A DNA stretch of 26,877 bases, taken from positions 10,711 through 37,587 of the forward strand of contig HF995354.1 in NCBI GenBank assembly GCA_000432335.1, written 5' to 3'. Origin of the DNA: Firmicutes bacterium CAG:646 (lineage in GTDB: Bacteria; Bacillota; Clostridia; Lachnospirales; Lachnospiraceae). The position numbers were made by a program, and so were the translations under genes. Shown piece after piece: positions 1 through 8,153 of this stretch (positions within the stretch are counted from its first letter, which is position 1; each line of letters opens with the position of its first letter). The notes under the pieces were generated by a model. That model did no database searches, was not told where the DNA came from, and saw only the letters and a program-made list of their open reading frames with translations.

Positions 1-719
1 ATATACAGGAGTATTTTGAATTCTGGAAGCGCGGTGTTACCATAGAACAGCTTGCAGAAAAAATCCTCTGGGGATATGAGCAGTATGAACCGGATGTACG
101 TATGACAAAAGAAATTTTTCGGGATTATGAAAAGTTGAAATACCATATTTATTATAAAATTGTCAATTATGAGAGAAACCGCAAGCAGTTAAAGCAGCTT
201 CCCCACAGACGGATTCTGGATCTTGCTATGATTTTTTATTATCAGGTGGAGAGCAGCAGGTATCCCGCTACGATCACCATTCAGAAAGAACACCTGGAGG
301 GGTGGGGCATTTCTTTGGATGAGTTGGAGAAAAACGCCAGAAAATATACATATCTGGAAAAACCGGCAGAATTTCTGACTATAGAAGACCTTACGCATCT
401 GGAAATCGAGAATGATGGAGAAGAGGCGAATGAGGAGCTTCCTATGTATGTGCTTACGAACAAACAGAAGCAATTCGGAGCGGGAGTTATCTTTTATCCT
501 GGCATCATGGAACAGGCGGCGAATCTGTTGGGAGATCATTTCTATATTCTGCCCAGCAGCATTCACGAATGTATTCTGATTCCGGGCGAGGGAAATTATA
601 CCCGGGAAGAACTGGTGGATATGGTAACGGAGATCAATGAAAATCATGTAGATCCCCGGGAGGTACTGGCAGATCAGGTGTATTACTACCTGAAAAAGGA
701 CAAAAAGATTTACATTTAG
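1..719 (+). CDS. DUF5688 family protein, 3' part (5' end outside window)
   Basis: The reading frame is already open at the first bases: codons from position 3 read IQEYFEFWKRGVTIEQLAEK and continue without a stop into the ATG at 102. The gene therefore starts upstream of the window, and the ATG at 102 is internal with no ribosome binding site. The C-terminal half has the features I know from DUF5688 proteins of Lachnospiraceae: a MYVLTNKQ stretch, then FYILPSSIHECILIP, then TREELVDMV and a C-terminal DPREVLADQVYYY. No catalytic motif or membrane segment is visible and the function of the family is unknown. It is probably cytoplasmic. Family assignment is from recall of the conserved C-terminus; no function is claimed. 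Confidence 0.82.
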   Translation, partial: IQEYFEFWKRGVTIEQLAEKILWGYEQYEPDVRMTKEIFRDYEKLKYHIYYKIVNYERNRKQLKQLPHRRILDLAMIFYYQVESSRYPATITIQKEHLEGWGISLDELEKNARKYTYLEKPAEFLTIEDLTHLEIENDGEEANEELPMYVLTNKQKQFGAGVIFYPGIMEQAANLLGDHFYILPSSIHECILIPGEGNYTREELVDMVTEINENHVDPREVLADQVYYYLKKDKKIYI

Positions 720-809
720 AATCTGGAAATGGGACTGCAGCTGTCAATAGTATTCACAAGTTTGACATACATTTCAGGCGGCAGTTCCATGAAAAATGAA
801 AGCTTTCTC

Positions 810-838
810 TTTACAAACCTTTCTGAGTGTGGTATAGT
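810..838 (+). promoter_or_regulatory. Sigma-A type promoter of the tRNA-Arg gene
   Basis: The -35 box TTTACA (810-815) and -10 box TATAGT (833-838) are separated by 17 bp. The expected start near 845 lies just upstream of the tRNA at 869, leaving a short 5' leader that contains the perfect hairpin GTGAGC-aggaa-GCTCAC (846-862). Confidence 0.75.
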
Positions 839-868
839 AATCGAAGTGAGCAGGAAGCTCACATGTAC

Positions 869-941
869 GCATCTGTAGCTCAGGGGATAGAGCAATGGTT
901 TCCGGTACCATGTGTCGGGGGTTCGAATCCCTCCAGATGCG
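869..941 (+). tRNA. tRNA-Arg, anticodon CCG
   Basis: A full cloverleaf can be drawn. The acceptor stem GCATCTG / CAGATGC pairs perfectly. The D arm is GCTC-AGGGGATA-GAGC. The anticodon stem ATGGT / ACCAT encloses loop TTCCGGT, giving anticodon CCG that reads the Arg codon CGG. The T arm is GGGGG-TTCGAAT-CCCTC, with one G-U pair. The discriminator base is G and CCA is not encoded. It is a single tRNA gene with its own promoter. No integrase or att duplication is visible beside it. Confidence 0.97.
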
Positions 942-1006
942 TTTTTCTATTACCATTTACTGGTATTTATTGAACTAGAGATTATATCCGGTAAAGGAGA
1001 GATACG

Positions 1007-1954
1007 ATGGATGATTTTAGAGAATGGCTGTCAGATAATCTCAGATATATTCTGTTGGGACTGGCAATCATAGCTGTTTTGCTGGTTTTGTTTTTCGGGA
1101 TTCGTTTCCTCACTTCAACTTTTGGCGATGATTCCAAAAAGGAACAGAAGGTGACGGAACAGCAGAAAGATACGGAAAAAGAACAAAAAGAAGAGGAAAA
1201 AGATACAGAGGACAATCAGGAGAAAGAGCCGGAGGCTACGGCAACTTCAGCGCCTACCGAAGAGCCGAAACAGGAGAACCCTCTGGAAAAAAATGAGTAT
1301 CCTACAGTGAATGCGCTGATTCAGCAGTATTATACCGCACTTGGCGCAAAAGATGTGGCTAATCTGAAAAAAGTAGTAGATCAGTTGGATCCTGCAGAGG
1401 AAAGCGCGATTCTGAACTCTCATTATATTGAAGGCTACAGCAATGTGGAGGTCTATACCAAAGCAGGACTGACGGAAGGCAGTTATGTAGTATTTGCCTG
1501 CTACGACCATAAATATGTGGGCTATGAGACGGTGCTTCCAGGAGTGAGTTGTCTCTATGTGGAGACCGGGGAGGACGGTAGTCTGCATATTGTGGCAGAA
1601 CCGACAGAAGAACAGCAGAACCGGATGACGGAACTGACGAATCAGGAAGATACACAAGAACTGCTGGCTGCGAAGCAGAAAGCGTATGATGAGGCACTGG
1701 CATCAGATGAGGCGCTTGACACATATCTGTCCGAACTGGGTGTGGAAGGATCTGCAGCTATGGAAGCAGCCGTGGGCGATGTGATTAAAGTAAAATCAAA
1801 CTGCAATGTGCGGGCGCAGGCGTCGGCAGATGCAGAGAAGATCGGCGAGCTGGTGGGCGGTCAGGAAGTGACGAAGACCGGCAAAGACGGAGACTGGATT
1901 CAGATTGATTTTGAAGGGAAAGAAGGATATGTCCGGGGAGATCTTTTTCAGTAG
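1007..1954 (+). CDS. Membrane-anchored bacterial SH3 (SH3b) domain protein
   Basis: The protein has 315 residues and starts at an ATG with AAGGAGA at 994-1000. A short acidic N-terminus is followed by one transmembrane helix at about residues 13-35. Next comes a low-complexity linker rich in Lys, Glu and Gln (about 42-90), then an alpha/beta region (about 95-200) resembling the NTF2-like folds found in exported Firmicute proteins. The end is an SH3b domain (about 257-315) with the typical NVRAQAS...IGELVGGQEV...W...GYVRGDLF pattern. SH3b domains commonly bind peptidoglycan peptides, so an anchored cell-envelope protein with most of its chain outside the membrane is likely. No hydrolase domain is present. 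The gene ends at its own terminator and is not obviously in an operon with rluF. Confidence 0.85.
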   Translation: MDDFREWLSDNLRYILLGLAIIAVLLVLFFGIRFLTSTFGDDSKKEQKVTEQQKDTEKEQKEEEKDTEDNQEKEPEATATSAPTEEPKQENPLEKNEYPTVNALIQQYYTALGAKDVANLKKVVDQLDPAEESAILNSHYIEGYSNVEVYTKAGLTEGSYVVFACYDHKYVGYETVLPGVSCLYVETGEDGSLHIVAEPTEEQQNRMTELTNQEDTQELLAAKQKAYDEALASDEALDTYLSELGVEGSAAMEAAVGDVIKVKSNCNVRAQASADAEKIGELVGGQEVTKTGKDGDWIQIDFEGKEGYVRGDLFQ

Positions 1955-1987
1955 AAAAGAGTTCTTACGTACGTATTTGAGAAAGCA

Positions 1988-2028
1988 GCAGGGGAGCTGT
2001 CGCGGATGTGCGGCAACTCCCTGTTTTT
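1988..2028 (+). terminator. Rho-independent terminator after the SH3b gene
   Basis: The imperfect stem CAGGGGAGCTGTCGC (1989-2003) pairs with GCGGCAACTCCCTG (2010-2023), with G-U pairs and one bulge. It is followed by TTTTT at 2024-2028. It lies between the SH3b gene and rluF. Confidence 0.8.
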
Positions 2029-2052
2029 AAATTTTGACAGGAGAGGAAAAGC

Positions 2053-2823
2053 ATGGAACAGATGCGTCTGAATAAATATCTCAGCGATGCAGGGGTGTGT
2101 TCCCGAAGAGAGGCAGACCGGCTGACGGAAGAAGGGCTGGTGACGGTCAATGGAGAGAGGGCAGCGCTGGGAATGAAGATTGAACCGGGAGCGGAAGTCT
2201 GTATTCGCGGGAAGAGGATTACGCGGCAGGAGGAAAAAGTGCTGCTGGCGTTTCATAAGCCGGCGGGGATCGTATGTACGGCGGAGAAAAGAGAAAAGAA
2301 CAATGTGATTGATTTTCTGAACTATCCCATCAGGATTTTTCCGGTGGGGAGACTGGATAAGGATTCTACAGGTTTGCTTTTGATGACGAACGACGGGGAA
2401 CTGGTGAATAAAATTATGAGAGCCGGGAATTATCATGAGAAAGAGTATCTCGTAAAAGTAAACCGTCCCATCGATGAAGCTTTCTGCAGGAAGATGGCAG
2501 CGGGGGTTCCGATTCTGGACACAGTGACGAGACCATGTAAGGTGGAAAAACTGGATGAGCGGGCGTTTCGGATCATTCTTACGCAGGGGCTGAACCGTCA
2601 GATCCGAAGAATGTGCGAAGCGTTAGGATATCGGGTGACGGAGCTGAAGCGGGTGCGTATTATGAATATTTTGCTGGGAAATCTGAAAGAAGGGACATAT
2701 CGGAAGATTCAGGGAAAAGAAAAGCAGGAATTGGAGAGGCTTTTGCAGTCCTCTACTTCCTTATCGGTAAAAGAGCGGACAAAGAAAAATGGCAGGGAGG
2801 AAAAGAATGGAAACAGGAAATAA
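2053..2823 (+). CDS. rluF: 23S rRNA pseudouridine synthase, RluF type
   Basis: The 256-residue protein has an N-terminal S4 RNA-binding domain (residues 4-55, MRLNKYLSDAGVCSRREAD) followed by the RsuA/RluB/E/F catalytic fold. The catalytic motif is GRLDKDSTGLLLMTNDG with Asp102 as the nucleophile. The RluF-like subtype is suggested by KIMRAGNYHEKEYLV, by GVPILDTVTRPCKV and by the late stretch RMCEALGYRVTELKRVRIMN, all close to what I recall of E. coli RluF. It lacks the long basic C-terminal tail of the E. coli enzyme. The family isomerises a uridine in the peptidyl-transferase region of 23S rRNA (U2604 in E. coli). AGGAGAGG precedes the start. Its last 17 bases overlap the start of ligA, so the two genes are probably co-transcribed and coupled. 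Confidence 0.88.
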   Translation: MEQMRLNKYLSDAGVCSRREADRLTEEGLVTVNGERAALGMKIEPGAEVCIRGKRITRQEEKVLLAFHKPAGIVCTAEKREKNNVIDFLNYPIRIFPVGRLDKDSTGLLLMTNDGELVNKIMRAGNYHEKEYLVKVNRPIDEAFCRKMAAGVPILDTVTRPCKVEKLDERAFRIILTQGLNRQIRRMCEALGYRVTELKRVRIMNILLGNLKEGTYRKIQGKEKQELERLLQSSTSLSVKERTKKNGREEKNGNRK

Positions 2824-4786
2824 GGCAGGAAAGATCGAGAGAATGAAGGAACTGGCAGAGCTTTTGCAGCGTGCCTCCAAAGCATATTATCAGGAAGACC
2901 GGGAAATCATGAGCAACCGGGAATATGACGAGTTGTACGATGAACTGGTGCGCCTGGAGGAAGAAAGCGGAACCGTACTGACAGGAAGCCCTACGGTTAC
3001 AGTGGGATATGAGGCGGTGGATGAGCTTCCTAAGGAAGCCCATGAATCACCCATGCTGTCCCTGGATAAAACGAAGGAGAGAGAAGCTTTGCGAAGCTTT
3101 ATCGGAGACAGAAAAACGCTGCTTTCCTGGAAAATGGATGGTCTTACGATTGTTCTTACTTATCGGGAGGGGGAACTTTATAAGGCGGTTACCAGGGGAA
3201 ACGGCGTGATCGGAGAGGTAGTGACTAACAATGCCAGGGTGTTTGATAATATTCCTCTGAAAATTCCGTATAAGGGGGAACTGATTCTAAGGGGAGAAGC
3301 AATCATTACCTATTCGGAATTTGAGAAGATCAACCGACAGATTGAGGACGTGGATGCAAAATATAAGAATCCCCGGAATCTGTGCAGTGGTTCGGTGCGT
3401 CAGTTAAACAATCAGATTACTGCAAACCGTCATGTGCGGTTTTATGCATTTGCACTGGTAAGGGCAGAACAGGTGGATTTTGAAAATTCTAATCAAAAGA
3501 AGATGGAATGGCTGCGGAACCAGGGATTTGAAGTGACAGAATATCGGGTGGTTACAGGGGAAACTCTGGATGAAGCGATGGAATATTTTGCTGATAAAGT
3601 AAAGAAAAATGATTTTCCATCCGATGGACTGGTGGCGCTGTACGATGATATTGCCTACGGGGAATCGTTGGGAAGAACTGCAAAATTCCCGAGAAATGCG
3701 TATGCGTTTAAATGGGCGGATGAAATGGCGGATACTACGCTGGAAGCTATCGAATGGAGTCCTTCCCGTACAGGACTGATCAATCCAGTGGCAATTTTTA
3801 CTCCGGTGGAGCTGGAAGGAACGACTGTGAGCAGAGCCAGCGTCCACAATATTAGTATTATGCGGAAGCTGGAACTTGGTATCGGAGATAAAATTCGTGT
3901 ATATAAGGCAAATATGATCATTCCCCAGATTGAGGAAAATCTTACAAGAAGCGGCGTGAAAGATATTCCCGCCTGCTGCCCGGCATGTGGCGGCGCTACA
4001 AAAATTGAGATGGTAAATGATGTGGAATCCTTATATTGCAGAAATCAGGATTGTCCGGCGAAGGCAATCAAGGGATTTACGCTCTTTGTGAGTCGGGACG
4101 CCATGAATATTGACGGGTTGTCGGAGGCTACGCTGGAAAAGTTTATTGGGAAAGGTTTTATCCACAATCTGGGAGATATTTTCGAGATTGGAAAATATAA
4201 GGACGAGATTGTGACGATGGAAGGATTCGGAGAAAAATCTTTTCAGAATCTGATGGAAAGTCTGGAAAAAGCGAAAAAGACAGAATTGCCCCGGGTGATC
4301 TATGCGCTAGGGATTCCTAATATCGGACTTGCCAATGCGAAAATGATCTGCAAAGAATTTGCTTATGATATGGAAAAAATCCGTCATCTCACCGAAGAAG
4401 AGCTGGCCAGGGTGGACGGCATCGGACCGGTGATTGCGAAAAGTTTTGTAGACTATTTTGCAAAAGAGGGACGACAGGAGAAAATCGATCGTCTTTTGTC
4501 TCATCTGGAACTGCCGGAGCCTCCCAAAACAGAGGCAGAGCAGGATATGCAGGGGTTAATCTTTGTGATTACAGGAAGCGTGGAGCATTTTGCCAATCGG
4601 AACGAGGTAAAAGCAGAGATTGAAAAAAGAGGGGGGAAGGTGACGGGAAGCGTTACATCCAAAACCTCCTATCTGATCAATAACGATACAACGTCTAATT
4701 CTTCAAAGAATAAAAAAGCCAGAGAGCTGGGGATTCCCGTATTGTCTGAAGAAACATTTATGGAAATGTGGAAGATTGAAAGATAA
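2807..4786 (+). CDS. ligA: NAD-dependent DNA ligase LigA
   Basis: The ATG at 2807 is chosen over the in-frame ATG at 2789 because GGGAGGAAAA lies directly before it; this gives 659 residues. Domain order is that of LigA. An Ia region with YYQ and YD motifs is followed by the adenylation domain, with the AMP-accepting lysine in KMDG (about residue 109) and TRGNGVIGE. NPRN...GSVRQLN follows, then the OB fold with SRTG and TVSRASVHN. A four-cysteine zinc finger (about 391, 394, 411, 416) precedes helix-hairpin-helix repeats (VIYALGIPNIG, VDGIGPVIA), and a C-terminal BRCT domain runs from about 581. It seals nicks during replication and repair using NAD. Several usually invariant positions differ from E. 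coli LigA (KMDGLTIVL, YAFKWADE), a variant form I associate with Lachnospiraceae. It follows rluF with overlap. Confidence 0.95.
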   Translation: METGNKAGKIERMKELAELLQRASKAYYQEDREIMSNREYDELYDELVRLEEESGTVLTGSPTVTVGYEAVDELPKEAHESPMLSLDKTKEREALRSFIGDRKTLLSWKMDGLTIVLTYREGELYKAVTRGNGVIGEVVTNNARVFDNIPLKIPYKGELILRGEAIITYSEFEKINRQIEDVDAKYKNPRNLCSGSVRQLNNQITANRHVRFYAFALVRAEQVDFENSNQKKMEWLRNQGFEVTEYRVVTGETLDEAMEYFADKVKKNDFPSDGLVALYDDIAYGESLGRTAKFPRNAYAFKWADEMADTTLEAIEWSPSRTGLINPVAIFTPVELEGTTVSRASVHNISIMRKLELGIGDKIRVYKANMIIPQIEENLTRSGVKDIPACCPACGGATKIEMVNDVESLYCRNQDCPAKAIKGFTLFVSRDAMNIDGLSEATLEKFIGKGFIHNLGDIFEIGKYKDEIVTMEGFGEKSFQNLMESLEKAKKTELPRVIYALGIPNIGLANAKMICKEFAYDMEKIRHLTEEELARVDGIGPVIAKSFVDYFAKEGRQEKIDRLLSHLELPEPPKTEAEQDMQGLIFVITGSVEHFANRNEVKAEIEKRGGKVTGSVTSKTSYLINNDTTSNSSKNKKARELGIPVLSEETFMEMWKIER

Positions 4787-4804
4787 GCATTCTGTTTGGC
4801 AGCG

Positions 4805-4833
4805 TTGACATTCCCGGGAAATTTGATTAGAAT
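4805..4833 (+). promoter_or_regulatory. Sigma-A promoter of the cls-metA operon
   Basis: A consensus -35 box TTGACA (4805-4810) and a -10 box TAGAAT (4828-4833) are separated by exactly 17 bp. They lie 18 bp after the ligA stop and 40 bp before cls. Confidence 0.85.
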
Positions 4834-4872
4834 AGGTATGTTATATTTTACAGGAAGAAGAATAGGTGAATT

Positions 4873-6459
4873 ATGGGAAAAGTTCAGGAAATCAGAGAGT
4901 CTGAAAAAGGGCAGAAGATTGTACAGAAAGGAAAAAATGGTATTTTTCATATCATATTCGGGCGAACAGGAATTATATTTCTGCTGCTTTTGATTCAGCT
5001 TGGTATTTTATTTGTCGTTTTCGGAAAATTGCAGGAATATGCGGTCTATGCATACTGGGCATTTGGGCTTTTATCGGCGATCACGGTTATTGTGATCATC
5101 AACCGGCCGGGAAATCCCGGATTTAAGCTGGCATGGATGGTGCCGCTTACCTTGATTCCTGTTTTTGGAGTTTTGATGTACATCTTTGTGGAAATGCAGG
5201 TGGGCGTGAGGATCATGAATAAAAAGTTAAATGATACCTCAAGAAAAATCAGAAAGTACCAGGTGCAGGAGCCGCAGGTGACAGAACAGCTGAACCGGCA
5301 GGATCGTCAGATGGGAAATCTGTCCCGTTATATTTATACGAAAGGGGGATTCCCCACGTACCAGAATTCCTCCGTGAAGTATTTTCCTTTGGGGGAAGAT
5401 AAATTTAAGACATTGGTGGAAGAGCTGGAAAAAGCAGAAAAATTTATCTTTATGGAGTATTTCATTGTGGCAGAGGGCCGTATGTGGGATACCATACGGG
5501 ATATTTTGGCGCGCAAGGTAAAGGAAGGTGTAGAAGTACGGTTTATGTACGATGGCACCTGTACCGTATCTTTGCTTCCCCACAACTATCCGGAAAAATT
5601 GCAGAGTATGGGTATCCAGTGTAAGGTATTTAACTCTATCAAACCGGCGTTGTCTACTACGCAGAATAACCGGGATCATCGGAAAATTGTGGTGATTGAC
5701 GGCCATACGGCATTTACCGGGGGCGTGAATCTGGCAGATGAGTATATCAATGAAAAAGAGCGGTTTGGTCACTGGAAAGATACAGCGGTGATGGTTAAAG
5801 GTGAAGCAGTGCGAAGCTTTACCTGGATGTTCCTTCAGTTGTGGGATATCGAAGTGAAGGAAGAGGATTTTGGAAAGTATCTGAATGTGAAACAGCCGGC
5901 AATCGCTTCTGACGGATATGTGATCCCTTATGGGGACAGTCCTCTGGACAAGGAAAATGTGGGCGAGCTGGTGTATATGGATATTTTGAATACCGCCAAA
6001 GATTACGTACATATTATGACACCGTATCTGATCATTGATAATGAGATGATTACTGCGTTGACATATGCGGCGAAGAGGGGCGTGGACGTGAAAATTATTA
6101 TGCCAGATATTCCAGACAAACCGTATGCTTTTGCGCTGGCAAAAACGTATTATCCCGAACTGATCCGGGCTGGGGTAAAAATCTATCAGTATGTTCCTGG
6201 ATTTGTTCATGCAAAGGTATTTACTTCAGACGATACGAAGGCAGTGGTGGGTACGATCAATCTGGACTATCGAAGCCTGTACCTGCATTTTGAGTGTGCT
6301 GCTATGATGTATCAGGTGAAAGAAGTTGAAAAAATAGAAGAAGATTTTCAGGATACGCTCAAACAGTGCAGAGAGATCACGCTGGAAACCCTGAAAAAAG
6401 AAAAATTCTGGACAAAAATTTATGGAAGATTTCTTCGTTTATTCGCACCATTGATGTAG
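4873..6459 (+). CDS. cls: Cardiolipin synthase, two PLD domains
   Basis: The protein has 528 residues. After a basic N-terminus there are membrane helices at about residues 30-50, 57-77 and 87-106, as in bacterial ClsA-type enzymes with their PLDc_N region. Two phospholipase D HKD motifs follow: H269-x-K271-x4-D276 in DHRKIVVID and H446-x-K448-x4-D453 in VHAKVFTSD, each followed by the usual GG/GT-x-N-x-D segment. The enzyme joins two phosphatidylglycerol molecules into cardiolipin and glycerol at the cytoplasmic membrane. Both catalytic motifs are complete, so it should be active. It is the first gene after the promoter at 4805-4833, and metA begins 18 bases after its stop. The ribosome binding site is weak (AGGTG). 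Confidence 0.94.
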   Translation: MGKVQEIRESEKGQKIVQKGKNGIFHIIFGRTGIIFLLLLIQLGILFVVFGKLQEYAVYAYWAFGLLSAITVIVIINRPGNPGFKLAWMVPLTLIPVFGVLMYIFVEMQVGVRIMNKKLNDTSRKIRKYQVQEPQVTEQLNRQDRQMGNLSRYIYTKGGFPTYQNSSVKYFPLGEDKFKTLVEELEKAEKFIFMEYFIVAEGRMWDTIRDILARKVKEGVEVRFMYDGTCTVSLLPHNYPEKLQSMGIQCKVFNSIKPALSTTQNNRDHRKIVVIDGHTAFTGGVNLADEYINEKERFGHWKDTAVMVKGEAVRSFTWMFLQLWDIEVKEEDFGKYLNVKQPAIASDGYVIPYGDSPLDKENVGELVYMDILNTAKDYVHIMTPYLIIDNEMITALTYAAKRGVDVKIIMPDIPDKPYAFALAKTYYPELIRAGVKIYQYVPGFVHAKVFTSDDTKAVVGTINLDYRSLYLHFECAAMMYQVKEVEKIEEDFQDTLKQCREITLETLKKEKFWTKIYGRFLRLFAPLM

Positions 6460-6477
6460 AGACAGGAGAGAAAGACT

Positions 6478-7398
6478 ATGCCGATCAAGATTCAAAAAGA
6501 TTTGCCTGCCAGAGAAATTCTGGAAAAAGAAAATATATTTGTTATGGATGAGGGACGCGCCATGCATCAGGATATCCGTCCTATTCGGATTCTGATCCTG
6601 AATCTGATGCCCCTAAAAGAAGAGACGGAACTGCAACTGTTGCGCTCCCTGTCTAATACTCCTCTGCAGGTGGACGTAACTTTTATGGCGGCAAAAAGCC
6701 ATGTGTCAAAAAATACATCCACCAGCCATTTGAATAAGTTCTATTTAGAATTTTCTCAGGTACGGGACAAAAACTTTGACGGAATGATCATTACCGGAGC
6801 TCCTGTAGAGCAGATGGAATTTGAAGAGGTGGATTACTGGGAAGAACTGAAGGAAATTATGGAATGGTCCAAGATACATGTGACTTCCACTCTTCATCTG
6901 TGCTGGGGAGCGCAGGCGGGACTGTATTATCACTATGGTTTGCAGAAGAAAATGCTGCCGGAGAAGATGTTTGGATTGTTCTGGCATCGGGTAAAAAACA
7001 GAAAAATACCGTTGGTACGCGGATTTGACGATGCATTTCTTGCGCCGCATTCCCGCCATACAGAAGTTTCGGCGGAAGATATTCATAACTGCGATGCGCT
7101 GACTGTCCTTGCAGAATCCCAGGAAGCGGGCGTATTTTTGTGCATGGCTATGGATGGACGGCAGATTTTTGTGATGGGACATCCCGAATACGACCGGGTA
7201 ACCCTGGATGGAGAATACAAACGGGATAAAGGGAAAGGTCTGGATATTCAGCTTCCCAAAAACTATTATCCGGAGAATGATCCAGAGAACAGACCATTGT
7301 TATTGTGGAGAGCCCATGCCAATAACTTGTATACAAATTGGTTGAATTATTACGTGTACCAGTGTACGCCATATGATTTGGATGGAACGCCGTTTTGA
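6478..7398 (+). CDS. metA: Homoserine O-acetyltransferase, MetA type
   Basis: The 306-residue protein is full length for the MetA family. The triad is visible: nucleophile Cys142 in HLCWGAQAG, His235 and Glu237 in GHPEYD. It acylates homoserine, the first committed step of methionine synthesis. The acyl donor can be read from residue 111. Here the sequence GAPVEQMEF places Glu at 111, which in Bacillus MetA goes with acetyl-CoA, whereas Gly at this site in E. coli goes with succinyl-CoA. I therefore call an acetyltransferase despite the MetA fold. The start has CAGGAGAG upstream. It is second in the cls operon. No SAM or T-box riboswitch is seen before it. Confidence 0.94.
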   Translation: MPIKIQKDLPAREILEKENIFVMDEGRAMHQDIRPIRILILNLMPLKEETELQLLRSLSNTPLQVDVTFMAAKSHVSKNTSTSHLNKFYLEFSQVRDKNFDGMIITGAPVEQMEFEEVDYWEELKEIMEWSKIHVTSTLHLCWGAQAGLYYHYGLQKKMLPEKMFGLFWHRVKNRKIPLVRGFDDAFLAPHSRHTEVSAEDIHNCDALTVLAESQEAGVFLCMAMDGRQIFVMGHPEYDRVTLDGEYKRDKGKGLDIQLPKNYYPENDPENRPLLLWRAHANNLYTNWLNYYVYQCTPYDLDGTPF

Positions 7399-7412
7399 CA
7401 GGAGGGATTCAG

Positions 7413-7932
7413 GTGAGAAAACGACTTACCATGGGATTATGAAAGGATCGTCAGAGAGCATTTAACTGCCGATATGCAAATGATGGATTATGATACGGGT
7501 GGTGGCGAGTTCTTGCTATCGCTGAATCATCCCTTTGATAAAACATCCGCAACAGAAGGGTATGCTCCAAATGTTTCCTTGTGTAAAGAAAGGTTGTTGC
7601 CTCTTGGCATTGATTTTATAGAATGCAAAAATCCTCATGATATACCATTTCACAACCATTCCTTTGATCTTATGATTAATAGACATGGGGACTTCGCACC
7701 AATGGAAATATATCGGTTATTGCGAAAAAACGGCTTATTCATTACGGAGCAGGTTGGAGAAGATAATGAAAGAGATCTGGTTGAAATGGTATTGCCAGGT
7801 ACAAAAAAGCCGTTTCCAGAGTTTTCTGTAGATAAGTGTTTTAAACAATTACTGAAAATGCAGGAAGAAATCGAAAGAAAAGAATTTGTTCAGGGGACAA
7901 TACATAGATATTTAATTGTAGCAACGAAGTAA
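7413..7932 (+). pseudogene. SAM-dependent methyltransferase pseudogene (frameshift at start, internal deletion)
   Basis: A good ribosome binding site (GGAGGG, 7401-7406) stands 6 bp before a GTG at 7413, but that frame ends after nine codons. The methyltransferase frame, offset by one base, begins immediately after a TGA at 7414 and reads ENDLPWDYERIVREHL, then DTGGGEFLLSL (SAM motif I), FDLMINRHGDF and FITEQVGEDNERDL. A single extra base near codon 2 thus separates start from body. Near the end, KKPFPEFSVDKCF joins two segments that, as I recall from related proteins of about 250 residues, are separated by some 45-50 residues, so an in-frame deletion is also likely. The first in-frame ATG (7474) has no ribosome binding site. 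It lies in the metA transcript, ahead of a terminator. A shortened live protein is possible but unlikely. Confidence 0.75.
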
Positions 7933-7940
7933 TTCATGCA

Positions 7941-7970
7941 GGGGCTGTCGGGAAAGCGACGCCCCTTTTT
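7941..7970 (+). terminator. Rho-independent terminator of the cls-metA operon
   Basis: The stem GGGGC-t-GTCG (7941-7950) pairs with CGAC-GCCCC (7957-7965) around a short GGAAAG loop and is followed by TTTTT (7966-7970). Confidence 0.88.
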
Positions 7971-8036
7971 GATATGTAAATTGTGTTGTTTTACTAATTA
8001 GATCCATTGGATTCAGAAAATCATAGTGCATTTTTG

Positions 8037-8065
8037 TTGATGAAAGAATATAGGGATGATACAAT
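8037..8065 (+). promoter_or_regulatory. Extended -10 promoter of the LRR/membrane-protein cluster
   Basis: TTGATG (8037-8042), a 17-bp spacer and TACAAT (8060-8065) preceded by TGA give an extended -10 promoter about 89 bp before the LRR gene. The rest of 7971-8153 is AT-rich and shows nothing else. Confidence 0.65.
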
Positions 8066-8153
8066 GTGATTAATAAGTTCGGGAAAATTTTAAATGTAAG
8101 TATGTTTTTGTATTCGTCTTTTGACTATTTGCATGCGAGAGGAGAATCAGAAA

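Noticed and set aside
774..956. Minus-strand frame of 60 codons with SNPRH-like text
   Set aside because: It is the antisense of the tRNA-Arg gene, a frequent false protein.
5239..6210. 323-codon minus-strand frame opposite cls
   Set aside because: It is antisense to a complete cardiolipin synthase and lacks any protein motif.
6460..6477. Methionine riboswitch or T-box before metA
   Set aside because: Only 18 bases separate cls and metA, and no such structure is seen before cls either.
8121..8153. Longer start (TTG 8121 or ATG 8133) for the LRR protein
   Set aside because: The ribosome binding site GAGAGGAG lies inside this stretch and points to ATG 8154.
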